Origin: Tragulus kanchil
Taxonomy: Eukaryota; Chordata; Mammalia; Artiodactyla; Tragulidae
Reading direction: 5' to 3'
DNA length: 64,000 bases
Assembly: GCA_022376925.1 (NCBI GenBank)
Contig: JAIOJX010000004.1
Span: 178,031,501-178,095,500, forward strand
The position numbers and the translations under genes are program-made. Numbering within the stretch: the stretch's first letter is position 1; each line of letters starts with the position of its first letter. A model generated the notes under the pieces. It had not been told where the DNA came from and did not search any database. It saw only the letters and a program-made list of their open reading frames with translations. Shown in pieces: positions 23,275-34,003 of this stretch.

Positions 23275-23455
23275 AACCCCTAACATTTATTGAATCATCC
23301 TATGGGCCAGTCACAGTGCTTAAGATTTAGTATCTCATTTATTTCTTTAAACATCCCCACAAGGTATATTACTGTTATCCCATTTCACAGAGAGGGAAAA
23401 TGATTATCTAATATAGTCAAGGGCAACAGAACTCCAGCTGACTCCAGAGCTTATT
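23275..23455 (+). mobile_element. Ancient MIR/L2-type repeat
   Basis: 'acatttattgaatcatcctatgggccagtcacagtgcttaag' and 'ttatcccatttcacagagagggaaa' match the 'attgagcacctactatgtgccaggcact ... ccattttacagatgaggaaac' text common to ancient mammalian interspersed repeats. The flanks 22693-23274 and 23456-23550 are unrecognised. Confidence 0.55.
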
Positions 23456-23563
23456 AAACTCTTAATTACTATTACAGCTGAAAGCTCAAAAACACTCTTC
23501 CATTTCCTCCATTCATCCCAAAATGGTCTTTATTTCAAAATGTTCTGATTTCATCACCATTTT

Positions 23564-23826
23564 CTTTTGGCCACTTTTATTGGTCATTCATTTATTTATT
23601 TTCATACGTCTTTGTTCTTTGGCCTGTGTGGGCCTCCCATCACAATGGCCTCTCTCGTTGCAGAGCACCAGCTCTGGGCGCATGCACTCCAGAGCTCCGG
23701 CTCGGTAGTTGGACACATCAGTCCAGCCGCTCCGCGGCACATGGGATCTTCCCAGGCCAGGGATCAAACCCGCGCCCCTTGCCCTGCAAATCGGTGTCCT
23801 TACCCACTGGGCCACCAGGGAAGTCC
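23564..23826 (-). mobile_element. tRNA-derived SINE with TSD
   Basis: Minus orientation; its complement carries head 'ggacttccctggtggcccagtggg', body 'gcggctggactgatgtgtccaactac' and tail 'gaccaataaaagtggcc'. Target-site duplication tcatcaccatttt / tcatcatcatttt at 23551-23563 and 23827-23839. Same SINE group as 14483, 15819 and 19171. Confidence 0.88.
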
Positions 23827-23951
23827 TCATCATCATTTTTGAAAGATAATTATTTTCTTCTCGGCACTCTGACAATAGCATTCTGTCTCGTGGCTTCCAC
23901 TCTGGCGAATGACAAGTCAGCGACCATTCTGAGAATAGTCTGCTTTCTCTC

Positions 23952-26153
23952 TCTGGCTGCTGTTAAGATCTTCTATTTCCCAATGTATTGAAGGGATATT
24001 TCTCTTTATCTTGTTTGAACTTCCTATTTCAGAGGATTCAAGTGCTTCATCAGTTTTGGAAAATCTCAGTCATTATCTCTTCAAATAATGCCTCTCTCTC
24101 AATTTTTCTATTATCTCCTTCCAGAATTCTGATTAAATGTTATGTTACACCTCATTCTATCTTCCACATACCTTAATCTTTCTTTCATATTTGCTCTTTG
24201 TTTCTCTGGGTTTCCTGTGGACAATTTCTTTAGTTCTATCTTCTAGTTCATTAATTCTCTCTTTATGTGTCTGATCTGCTATTTAACTTGTCAATTAATT
24301 ACTGAGTTCAATATCATGTTCTTCATTTCTGAAATGGTTCTTTTTCAAATATATCTGGTTATTAGTATCTTTTTAAAAAACAGCCAGTTAGACAGCTCTA
24401 TAGTAAAGCACAGCAACTGAAAAGCCCAGCCTCAACATATGGGACTTTCAACTGGTTTTCAGATGGTCTCAGTTACCTAGTGATGCTTTTTCTTTCTGAC
24501 TTTTAAAAAAATTTTTTTACAGAATTTTGCTGTCTACTGCCACACATCGACCTGAGTCTTCCATAGGTATACACACGTCCCCCCTCCAACCTCTCCCCAT
24601 CTCCCTCCCCATCCCACCCCGCCACGTCACCAGAGAGCCCCTGTTTGAAATCCCCTAGTCCCACAGCATATTCCCCTCCCTCACCCCAATGTCCGTCAGA
24701 CTGTTCTCCACATCTACCTCTCCATTGCTGCTCTGCATATTCATTTATCAGCAATCTTTCCAGATTCCTCTAGTTATGCTTTTCATCTCCACTTTTATTT
24801 CTTTAAGTATATTAAATATTTTTACTTTGTGTCCTTTTCAATCATTACAGTTTTCAATCATTACAATATATATACGTACACACACAGTCTTTCCAAATCA
24901 TTTGATTTTATTTCTGCTGACTCACTCCTTGTGGCTTGTTTCCTAAGTGATTTGTGATTTTTCATCATGGGCTTCTGTTCTCTGGAATTTTATTTGTGGG
25001 ACTCTGTTGAGTTCTAAGTAGATTTTTTTTTTCTTGAAAATATTTGTTGTTCTGGCTGCTTTAGATGTTTTTTATTTCCCAATGTATTGAAGGGATATTT
25101 CTCTTTATCTTGTTTGAACTTCCTATTTCAGAGGATTCAAGTGCTTCATCAGTTTTGGAAAATCTCAGTCATTATCTCTTCAAATAATGCCTCTCTCTCA
25201 ATTTTTCTATTATCTCCTTCCAGAATTCTGATTAAATGTTATGTTACACCTCATTCTATCTTCCACATACCTTAATCTTTCTTTCATATTTGCTCTTTGT
25301 TTCTCTGGGTTTCCTGTGGACAATTTCTTTAGTTCTATCTTCTAGTTCATTAATTCTCTCTTTATGTGTCTGATCTGCTATTTAACTTGTCAATTAATTA
25401 CTGAGTTCAATATCATGTTCTTCATTTCTGAAATGGTTCTTTTTCAAATATATCTGGTTATTAGTATCTTTTTAAAAAACAGCCAGTTAGACAGCTCTAT
25501 AGTAAAGCACAGCAACTGAAAAGCCCAGCCTCAACATATGGGACTTTCAACTGGTTTTCAGATGGTCTCAGTTACCTAGTGATGCTTTTTCTTTCTGACT
25601 TTTAAAAAAATTTTTTTACAGAATTTTGCTGTCTACTGCCACACATCGACCTGAGTCTTCCATAGGTATACACACGTCCCCCCTCCAACCTCTCCCCATC
25701 TCCCTCCCCATCCCACCCCGCCACGTCACCAGAGAGCCCCTGTTTGAAATCCCCTAGTCCCACAGCATATTCCCCTCCCTCACCCCAATGTCCGTCAGAC
25801 TGTTCTCCACATCTACCTCTCCATTGCTGCTCTGCATATTCATTTATCAGCAATCTTTCCAGATTCCTCTAGTTATGCTTTTCATCTCCACTTTTATTTC
25901 TTTAAGTATATTAAATATTTTTACTTTGTGTCCTTTTCAATCATTACAGTTTTCAATCATTACAATATATATACGTACACACACAGTCTTTCCAAATCAT
26001 TTGATTTTATTTCTGCTGACTCACTCCTTGTGGCTTGTTTCCTAAGTGATTTGTGATTTTTCATCATGGGCTTCTGTTCTCTGGAATTTTATTTGTGGGA
26101 CTCTGTTGAGTTCTAAGTAGATTTTTTTTTTCTTGAAAATATTTGTTGTTCTG
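23952..26153. repeat. Tandem duplication 8 (unit 1,099 bp)
   Basis: Copy A 23952-25050, copy B 25051-26149, with 4-bp microhomology (tctg). The first ~20 bp after the junction are degraded (tgctttagatgttttttattt versus tgctgttaagatcttctattt); the rest appears identical by eye. Confidence 0.97.
23975..26150 (-). mobile_element. Old L1 5'/ORF1 region, split by L1 3' end
   Basis: Plus-strand text 'ttttggaaaatctcagtcattatctcttcaaataatgcctc', 'cttctagttcattaattctctc' and 'tggttctttttcaaatatatctgg' is the complement of the promoter-proximal/ORF1 region of L1M elements. It is interrupted at about 24500-24770 (and 25599-25869) by a minus-strand ruminant-type L1 3'UTR segment whose complement reads 'agactcaggtcgatgtgtggcagtag'. 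Non-coding now. Confidence 0.5.
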
Positions 26154-26357
26154 TCAGGTTCCTGGAGGCATTACTAATCCAAGAACAGTTTAAAGTAAAT
26201 TAGTCTGAGTTTCTCATGCTACACAGATAGTAAAAATTTAAATCTCACATTCACACATGGGCCAGTTCATGGTTATGAATTCGTAGGGGAGATTTCAAAA
26301 AATTTACTGTGCAAAAATTTAAGCTCCAAAGTAGGCAGAACAGAGGTTTGCCTTCTA

Positions 26358-26652
26358 ATAGGTGGCCCAGTGGTAAAGAATCTGCCTGCAAATGCAGGAG
26401 ACATGTGCTTGACCCAGGAAGATTCCACATGCTGTGGAGCAACTAAACCCATGTGCTATATATACTGAGCCTGTGCTCTAGAGCCTGGGAGTCACATGCC
26501 CTGGAACCTATGTTCAGCAACAAGAGAAGCCACTGCAATGAGAAGCCTGTTCACTGCAACCAGAGAGTAGCCCCTGCTCTCTGCAACTAGAGAAAAGCCC
26601 GCGCACCAATGAAGACCCAGCACAGCCAAAAATAAATAAACAAATAAAATTA
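26358..26652 (+). mobile_element. CHR-2-type SINE
   Basis: Head 'ataggtggcccagtggtaaagaatctgcc', then the long CHR body 'gagcctgtgctctagagcctgggag', 'caagagaagccactgcaatgagaagcc', 'gaagacccagcacagccaaaaataaataaa'. Its A-rich tail is the apparent insertion site of the full-length L1 that follows. Confidence 0.88.
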
Positions 26653-26660
26653 TTATTTAG

Positions 26661-28754
26661 ATTGGAACTAAGATGGTGGCATAGAAGGACGTGCACTCAT
26701 CTCTCCTGCAAAATCGCCTGAACTGCAACGAGTTCCTGGGAAACCATCGACAGGAGGAGGTTGGATCTGATCACAGAGAGGATACCCCACATAGAAGAAC
26801 AAAGGAGAAGCCGCATCAAGACAGTAGGAAGGGCGCAATCGCACTTTTGAAAGTCAAACCTCATACCCGCCGGAGAGGCTGGGTGGGCCAAAGGCGCAAA
26901 GCCTGTTGCAGATCAAGACCTGGGAAAGGAGCAGTGACACCCACAAGGGACTGAGCCAGACCTGCTTTGGAGGGTCCAGGTGCCCCCTTGAGCTAGAAGT
27001 GCCCTTGAGCAGTCCTCGGAAGGACGGCACTCAGTTTCCTTTGAAGGAGGTTACCATTAACCCGATCACAGAGCCCCGAGGAGGACTGGAAACTCTGTGC
27101 ACTGTGATCCAGGAGACGGGAATAGCAATCCTGCATGAGACTAAGCCAGACTCACCTCTGAGTCATCTGACGTTTCCTGCGGTGGCGGGGGTCTACGGTG
27201 GCCTGCAGCAGGGTCGGGGTCACTGCGGAAGTGCTTCCCATAGTGCGTGTGGGAATGAATCCTTTGTGAGACAGACACCATTTTCCCTACTATAGTTTGG
27301 CTGCTGGTCAAACTGCAGGGCTGCTGGTCAAGCTACAGGGAGGGAACTTAGCTCCACCCAGCAAGAAAAGGGATTTGGATTAAGAAACTCCCAGGGCCAG
27401 CCTGGGTGGGCCTCTTAGTTCTGGAATAGGCTGAAATAAACAAGCAGTCAAAGAGGTCTTCAGATCCAACCACTGCCAGAGGCAAGAAAAAGACTGATAA
27501 TTCCTGAATAGTCAGCAAGAGACAGAAGAACATAAACACTATTTTCACATTTTGTCTGAAGCTGGAGTTACTGCTGGATTTTTTAAATTTCATTTTATTC
27601 CTTATTCTTTTTTATTGCTTTTTTTTTTTTGTATTGTATTGCTTTGTTTCAATTGTTTTTTTCACTTTTTTCCCAAACCCATTCAGTGCACCCCTCTGGT
27701 TTTTTTTGTTTGTTTGTTTTGGGGGCGGGTGTGTGTGAGAGTGAGTGTGTTCATTTCCTTCACTGAATTCTATTGAAGCTACTAATCTTATCAGTAAGAC
27801 TGAATATATTCAAGTTTACATAATTTTTTTTTTCTTTTTCCTTTTAAACCACACATTTTATTTTGGTATAAACTTCTGGTTCCCCATTGGCCTTTTAAGG
27901 TTCTGTGGGGGTTTTGTTTGTTTTTATTATTTTTGTTTTGTTTTTCTATATACTTATCTCTGTTTTAATTTAAAATTTTTTTCATTTATACTACTACTTC
28001 CTCTATAATTCTTTGCTTTCTCTGAAGCTCCTTTCCTATAGCACTGGACTCTTATACATACAAATCTTTATCTCCCTGTATTTAACTTTGCAGTATTATT
28101 CTATATTTCTTTTCTATCCTCCCTTTCTCTTTTCCCCTTTTCCCACCATATTTCTTAGTCTGTTCTGTCCTCATTGCCTTATCCCCGACGGGGACCCTGC
28201 TCTAGCATTATTCTCCAATTGGTGCTCTACTTAGTTTGGTTATTAACTGGTGGATATCATTCTTGGTTTTCTCTATTCGCCGTGCTAACGTATTGTACTG
28301 TATTTTTGGTTGGAATGCTTGGGTTATGTTACAGCAGTATATGTTTGTGTGTATAATTCGATACACTGGATAGTATTTGCATAATATTTTAATTGCCATT
28401 TGTCAAAGGTATACCTTCGGTCTCTCATTCACATATATATGTTTTAATATCATTTAATGCCATAACAAACCAGCCGTCAAATCTTCATTCCCTGGTCAGG
28501 CAACAAACCCTGGGGCTTTAGGGAGGGAGCACTGACTCCAAAACTCTACAATACTAGCGAACGCCTAACACTAGAGAGCACTATACAAGTGAGAATGCCA
28601 ACAAAGGTAATCACTTGTATGCAAGTCCTGACATCACCCAACCACCAGCATCACCCAGAATAAGAAGCCCCATCCAAACAACACCAACAGGCGTAACTCA
28701 AAGTCTGGGAAAAGGAAATCCCAAACAGAGTCAGTTAAAAAATTAATAATAACA
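26661..28754 (+). promoter_or_regulatory. L1 5'UTR / internal promoter region
   Basis: About 2.1 kb from the L1 start to the ORF1 start codon. The first ~650 bp are comparatively GC- and CpG-rich, as L1 promoters are. From about 27570 the text becomes T-rich with polypyrimidine runs. Open frames here (for example 26906-27295) are not conserved L1 proteins. Promoter activity is inferred from position in the element, not from visible factor sites. Confidence 0.6.
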
Positions 28755-29659
28755 ATGAAACAGCAGAGAAATATCACACAAGTGAAGGAACAATCTACAA
28801 ACACGCAAGATCAAATCAATGAAGAGAATTTGGACAAATTTTCTGAAAGTGATTTCAGAAGAATGATAGTAAAGATGATCAAAGACACTGAAAACAGAAT
28901 GTTAGAGAAATTGCAAGACACAACTAACACAATGAATAAAGAAATACAAGAACTTACCAAAAAAGTAACAGAGACAAACAACTCAATTGCTGAACTTAAA
29001 AAACACTGTAGAAGGAATCAAGAGCAGAGTATCAGAGACAGAAAACCAGATAAGTGAGCTGGAAGATAGAATGGTGGAAGTAACTGCTAAAAAACAGACT
29101 CTAGCTCAAAGAATGAAAAGAGCAGAGGACAGCCTCAGAGACCTCTGGGATAATATCAAACGCAGTAATATTTGAATTATAGGGGTTCCAGAAGAAGAAG
29201 AAAAAAAGAAAGGCTATGAGAAAATTTTTGGAGATTCTAGTTGAAAATTTCCCCAACATGGGAAAAGAAATAGTCAATCAAGTCCAAAAAGCGCAAAGAG
29301 TACCATACAGAATCAATCCGAGAAGAAACACACCAAGACACATATTAATGAAGCTAACACAAATTAAACACAAGGACAGAATTCTCAAAGCAGCAAGGGA
29401 AAAGCAACTAGTGACACACAAGGGAAAGCCCATACGTTTAACAGCTGATCTTTCAACAGAAATTTTGCAGGCCAGAAGGGAATGGCAGGACACATGTAAA
29501 CGGCTAAAAGAGAATAATCTGCAACCAAGAATCCTCTACCCTGCAAGGATCTCATTCAAAATGGATGGAGAAATCAAAAGTTTTACAGATAAGCAAAAAT
29601 TAAAAGAATTTAGTAACACCAAACTAGCCTTACAACAAGTGTTAAAGGGACTTATATAG
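28755..29659 (+). pseudogene. L1 ORF1 remnant (RNA-binding chaperone), broken
   Basis: ORF1p is the trimeric nucleic-acid chaperone of the L1 RNP. The first frame (28755-29057) encodes a long polar coiled-coil (heptad-like KEIQELTKKVTETNNSI). It shifts into a second frame (28987-29175, 'ISELEDRMVEVTAKK') that ends at a TGA after 'DNIKRSNI', and a third frame (29216-29659) carries the RRM/C-terminal part ('VENFPNMGKEIVNQVQ', 'REKQLVTHKGKPIRLTADLS', 'ARREWQDTCKRLKE'). Two frameshifts and one nonsense change in one locus mean no functional product. Confidence 0.92.
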
Positions 29660-29719
29660 ACAAGAAGTATAAAAGAAGGAGAAGATCCACAAAACAAAGC
29701 CATCATAACATCTAAGAAG

Positions 29720-31572
29720 ATGACAATAGGATCATTTGTATCAATAATTACTTTGAATGTAAATGGACTAAATGCCCCAACCAGAAGACACAGAGTGGCT
29801 GAATGGATTAAAAAACACGACCCATACATATGCTGCCTCCAGGAAACTCACTTCAGACCTAGAGACACTCATAGACTGAAAGTGAGAGGCTGGAAAAAGA
29901 TATTCCATGCAAATGGAAATCAAAAGAAAGCTGGAGTAGCAATCCTCATATCAGACAAAATAGACCTCAAAATAAAGAAGATTAAAAGAGACAAGGCAGG
30001 ACATTACATCATGATCAAGGGATCGATCCAAGAAGAAGACATAACAATCATAAATACCTATGCACCCAATGCAGGAGCACCCCAATACATAAGACAAAAA
30101 CTTTCAGACATAAAAGAAGACATCGACACTAACACAATCATAGTAGGAGACTTTAACACTCCTCTCACAACAATAGACAGATCATCCAAACAGAAAATTA
30201 ATAAAGAAACACAAGCCTTAAATGCCACACTAGAAGAAATGAACCTCATTGATATCTTTAGGACTTTCCATACAAAAGCAGAAGAATACACTTTCTTCTC
30301 AAGTGCTCATGGAACATTCTCCAGGATAGACCACATCTTGGGCCACAAATCAAACCTCAGTCAGTTCAAGAAAACTGAAATTATATCAACCATCTTCTAG
30401 GACTACAAGGCAATGAGACTAGAGATCAATTACAGGGGAAAAAACCGCTAAAAACACAAACACATGGAGATTAAACAACACATACCTAAAAAACCAACTG
30501 ATTACCGAGCAAATCAAAGGAGAAATAAAAAATTCCTAGAAGAAAACGACAATGAACACACGACAGTAACCTATGGGATACTGCAAAAGCAGCTCTAAGA
30601 GGGAAGTTTATAGCAATTCAATCCCACCTCAAGAAACTACGAAAATCTCAGACAACCTAACCTCACGCTTAAAACAACTGGAGAAAGAACAACAAAAACA
30701 CCCCAAAGACAGCAGAAGAAGGGAAATCATAAAGATCAGAGCAGAAATAAATGAAAAAGAAATGAAAGAAACAGTAGCAAAGATAAATAAAACAAAAATC
30801 TGGTTCTTTGAAAAGGTAAATAAAATCGACACACCACTGGCCAGACTCATCAAGAAACAGAGAGAGAAGAACCAGATCACCAAAATCAAAAATGAAAAAG
30901 GAGATTACAACAGATAATGCAGAAATCCAAAGGATCATAAGAGACTATTATGAACAACTCTATGGCAGCAAACTGGACAACCTGGAAGAAATGGACAGTT
31001 TCTTAGAGAAGATTAATCTCCCAAGACTCAACTAGGAAGAAATAGAAACTATGAACAAGCCAATCACAAGCTCAGAAATTGACTTTGTGATCAAAAATCT
31101 ACCCAAAAATAAAAGCCGTGGGCCAGATGGTTTCACAAGTGAATTCTACCAAACATTTAAAGAAGAGCTAATGCCTGTCCTTCTAAAACTCTTCCAAAAA
31201 ATTACACAGGAAGGAACACTTCCAAATACATTCTATGAGGCCGCCATCACCCTGATACCAAAGCCAGGCAAAAACAACACAAAAAAAGAAAATTATAGGC
31301 CAATTTCACTGATGAATCTAGACGCCAAAATCCTCAACAAAATCCTAGCAAACAGAATTCAACAACACATCAAAAAGCTCATACATCACGATCAAGTTGG
31401 GCTCATTCCAGGCATGCAAGGATTCTTCAATATCCGCAAATCAATCAATGTGATACACCATATCAACAAATTGAGAGACAAAAACCACATGATAATCTCA
31501 ATAGACGCAGAAAAAGCCTTTGACAAAGTACAGCATCCATTTATGATAAAAACTCTTCAGAAAATGGGCATA
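29720..31572 (+). pseudogene. L1 ORF2 remnant, 5' part: endonuclease and RT start
   Basis: ORF2p supplies the nicking endonuclease and reverse transcriptase of L1. The APE-like endonuclease is open at 29720-30400, with N15 (LNVNGLN), E42 (QETH), Y114 (NTYAPN), D144/N146 (GDFNTP) and D204 (SRIDH). A TAG at 30398-30400 stops it just before the expected SDH motif. The region 30401-31050 is broken in several frames (one frame 30573-30917). The RT begins in the frame at 31051, with 'RGPDGF', 'YRPISLMN' and motif A '[14 protein letters not shown]', and ends where the nested L1 was inserted after 'KTLQKMG'. Confidence 0.92.
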
Positions 31573-31761
31573 TCCATTGACATTTTTCACAGAACCAAAG
31601 AATAACACAGTTCATATGAAAACACAAAAGACCTCGAATAGCCAAAGCAATTCTGAGAAAGAAAAACGGAGCTGGAAGGATCAGCCTCCCTAACTTCAGA
31701 CTCTACTACAAAGCAACAGTCATCAACAGTCATCAAGACAGTATGTTACTGGCACAAAAAC

Positions 31762-33959
31762 ACAACTATAGACCAACGGAACAAGATAGAGAACCCAGAG
31801 ATAAACCCATGCACCTATGGGTACCTTATTTTTGACAAAGGAGGAGAAACTATAAAATGGGACAAAGACAGCCTCTTCAACAAGTGGTGCTGGGAGAATT
31901 GGACAGCTACATGCAAAAAAATGAAATTGGAACATTCCCTGACACCATACACTAAGATCAACTCAAAATGGATTAAAGACCTCAATGTAAGACCAGAAAC
32001 CATCAAACTCCTAGAGGAGAATATAGGCAAAACCCTCAAGGACATCAATCAAAGCAAGATCTTCTCTGACCCACCAACTAAAATAGATGAATTGAAAAGA
32101 AAAATGAACATATGGGACCTCATGAAACTTAAAAGCTTTTGTACAGCAAAAGAAATTACAAAAAAGCTGAACAGACAGCCCACAGAGTGGGAGAAAATCA
32201 TAGCAAATGAAACAACAGACAAAGAATTAATCTCCCAAATCTACAAGCAACTCAGACAACTCAACACAGGGAAAACGAACAACCCAATCAAAAAATGGGA
32301 AAAAGATCTAAAGAGACGCCTCTCCAAAGAGGACATACAGATGGCCCAAAAGCACATAAAACGATGCTCAACCTCGCTTATTATTAGAGAAATGCAAATT
32401 AAAACTACAATGAGATATCACCTCACACCCGTCAGAATGGCCATCTTCAAAAAATCTGCAGACAATAAATGCTGGACAGGGTGCGGAGAAAAGGGAACCC
32501 TCTTGCATTGCTGGTGGGAATGTAAATTGATACAGCCTCTATGGAAGACAGTATGGAGATTTCTTAAAAAACTAAAAATAGAAGCACCCTATGACCCAGC
32601 AATCCCACTATTAGGCTTATATCCTGATGAAATCAAAACTGACAGAAGCACCTGTACTGCAATGTTCATTGCAGCTCTCTATACAATAGCCAAAACATGG
32701 AAGCAACCTAGATGTCCATCGACGAATGAATGGATCCAGAAGCTCTGGTACATATATACAATGGAATACTACTCAGCTGTTAAAAGAAATGCAGAAGACT
32801 CAGTCCTAATGAAGTGGCTGGCTCTAGAACCTATCATAAAAAGTGAAGTAAGTCAAAAAGACAACTATAGACCAACGGAACAAGATAGAGAACCCAGAGA
32901 TAAACCCATGCACCTATGGGTACCTTATTTTTGACAAAGGAGGAGAAACTATAAAATGGGACAAAGACAGCCTCTTCAACAAGTGGTGCTGGGAGAATTG
33001 GACAGCTACATGCAAAAAAATGAAATTGGAACATTCCCTGACACCATACACTAAGATCAACTCAAAATGGATTAAAGACCTCAATGTAAGACCAGAAACC
33101 ATCAAACTCCTAGAGGAGAATATAGGCAAAACCCTCAAGGACATCAATCAAAGCAAGATCTTCTCTGACCCACCAACTAAAATAGATGAATTGAAAAGAA
33201 AAATGAACATATGGGACCTCATGAAACTTAAAAGCTTTTGTACAGCAAAAGAAATTACAAAAAAGCTGAACAGACAGCCCACAGAGTGGGAGAAAATCAT
33301 AGCAAATGAAACAACAGACAAAGAATTAATCTCCCAAATCTACAAGCAACTCAGACAACTCAACACAGGGAAAACGAACAACCCAATCAAAAAATGGGAA
33401 AAAGATCTAAAGAGACGCCTCTCCAAAGAGGACATACAGATGGCCCAAAAGCACATAAAACGATGCTCAACCTCGCTTATTATTAGAGAAATGCAAATTA
33501 AAACTACAATGAGATATCACCTCACACCCGTCAGAATGGCCATCTTCAAAAAATCTGCAGACAATAAATGCTGGACAGGGTGCGGAGAAAAGGGAACCCT
33601 CTTGCATTGCTGGTGGGAATGTAAATTGATACAGCCTCTATGGAAGACAGTATGGAGATTTCTTAAAAAACTAAAAATAGAAGCACCCTATGACCCAGCA
33701 ATCCCACTATTAGGCTTATATCCTGATGAAATCAAAACTGACAGAAGCACCTGTACTGCAATGTTCATTGCAGCTCTCTATACAATAGCCAAAACATGGA
33801 AGCAACCTAGATGTCCATCGACGAATGAATGGATCCAGAAGCTCTGGTACATATATACAATGGAATACTACTCAGCTGTTAAAAGAAATGCAGAAGACTC
33901 AGTCCTAATGAAGTGGCTGGCTCTAGAACCTATCATAAAAAGTGAAGTAAGTCAAAAAG
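31762..33959. repeat. Tandem duplication 9 (unit 1,099 bp), within nested L1
   Basis: Copy A 31762-32860, copy B 32861-33959. The junction joins 'agtcaaaaag' to 'acaactatag'; the true continuation after copy B is 'agtcaaaaagagaaag'. Copies look identical by eye. It creates two 327-337 aa frames (31921-32934 and 33020-34003) for the same L1 ORF2 C-terminus. The last 445 bp of copy B start duplication 10. Confidence 0.97.
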
Positions 33960-34003
33960 AGAAAGACAAATACAGTATACTAACACACATATATGGAATC
34001 TAG
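33020..34003 (+). pseudogene. Nested L1 ORF2 C-terminal segment
   Basis: An uninterrupted 327-aa frame carrying the C-terminal domain of ORF2p, including the Cys/His cluster '[18 protein letters not shown]' and the terminal '[16 protein letters not shown] ... ILTHIYGI'. It lacks endonuclease and RT catalytic motifs because the element is 5'-truncated. The intact frame suggests it is younger than the host element. The parallel frame at 31921-32934 is its copy in duplication 9. Confidence 0.9.

Noticed and set aside
26906..27295. 129-aa frame upstream of L1 ORF1
   Set aside because: Falls in the L1 5'UTR. It does not resemble an L1 protein, and no equivalent is known to me in ruminant L1.
31921..32934. 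337-aa frame as an independent protein
   Set aside because: It is the L1 ORF2 C-terminus continued through the artificial-looking junction of duplication 9; the real end of this frame is in the copy at 33020-34003.
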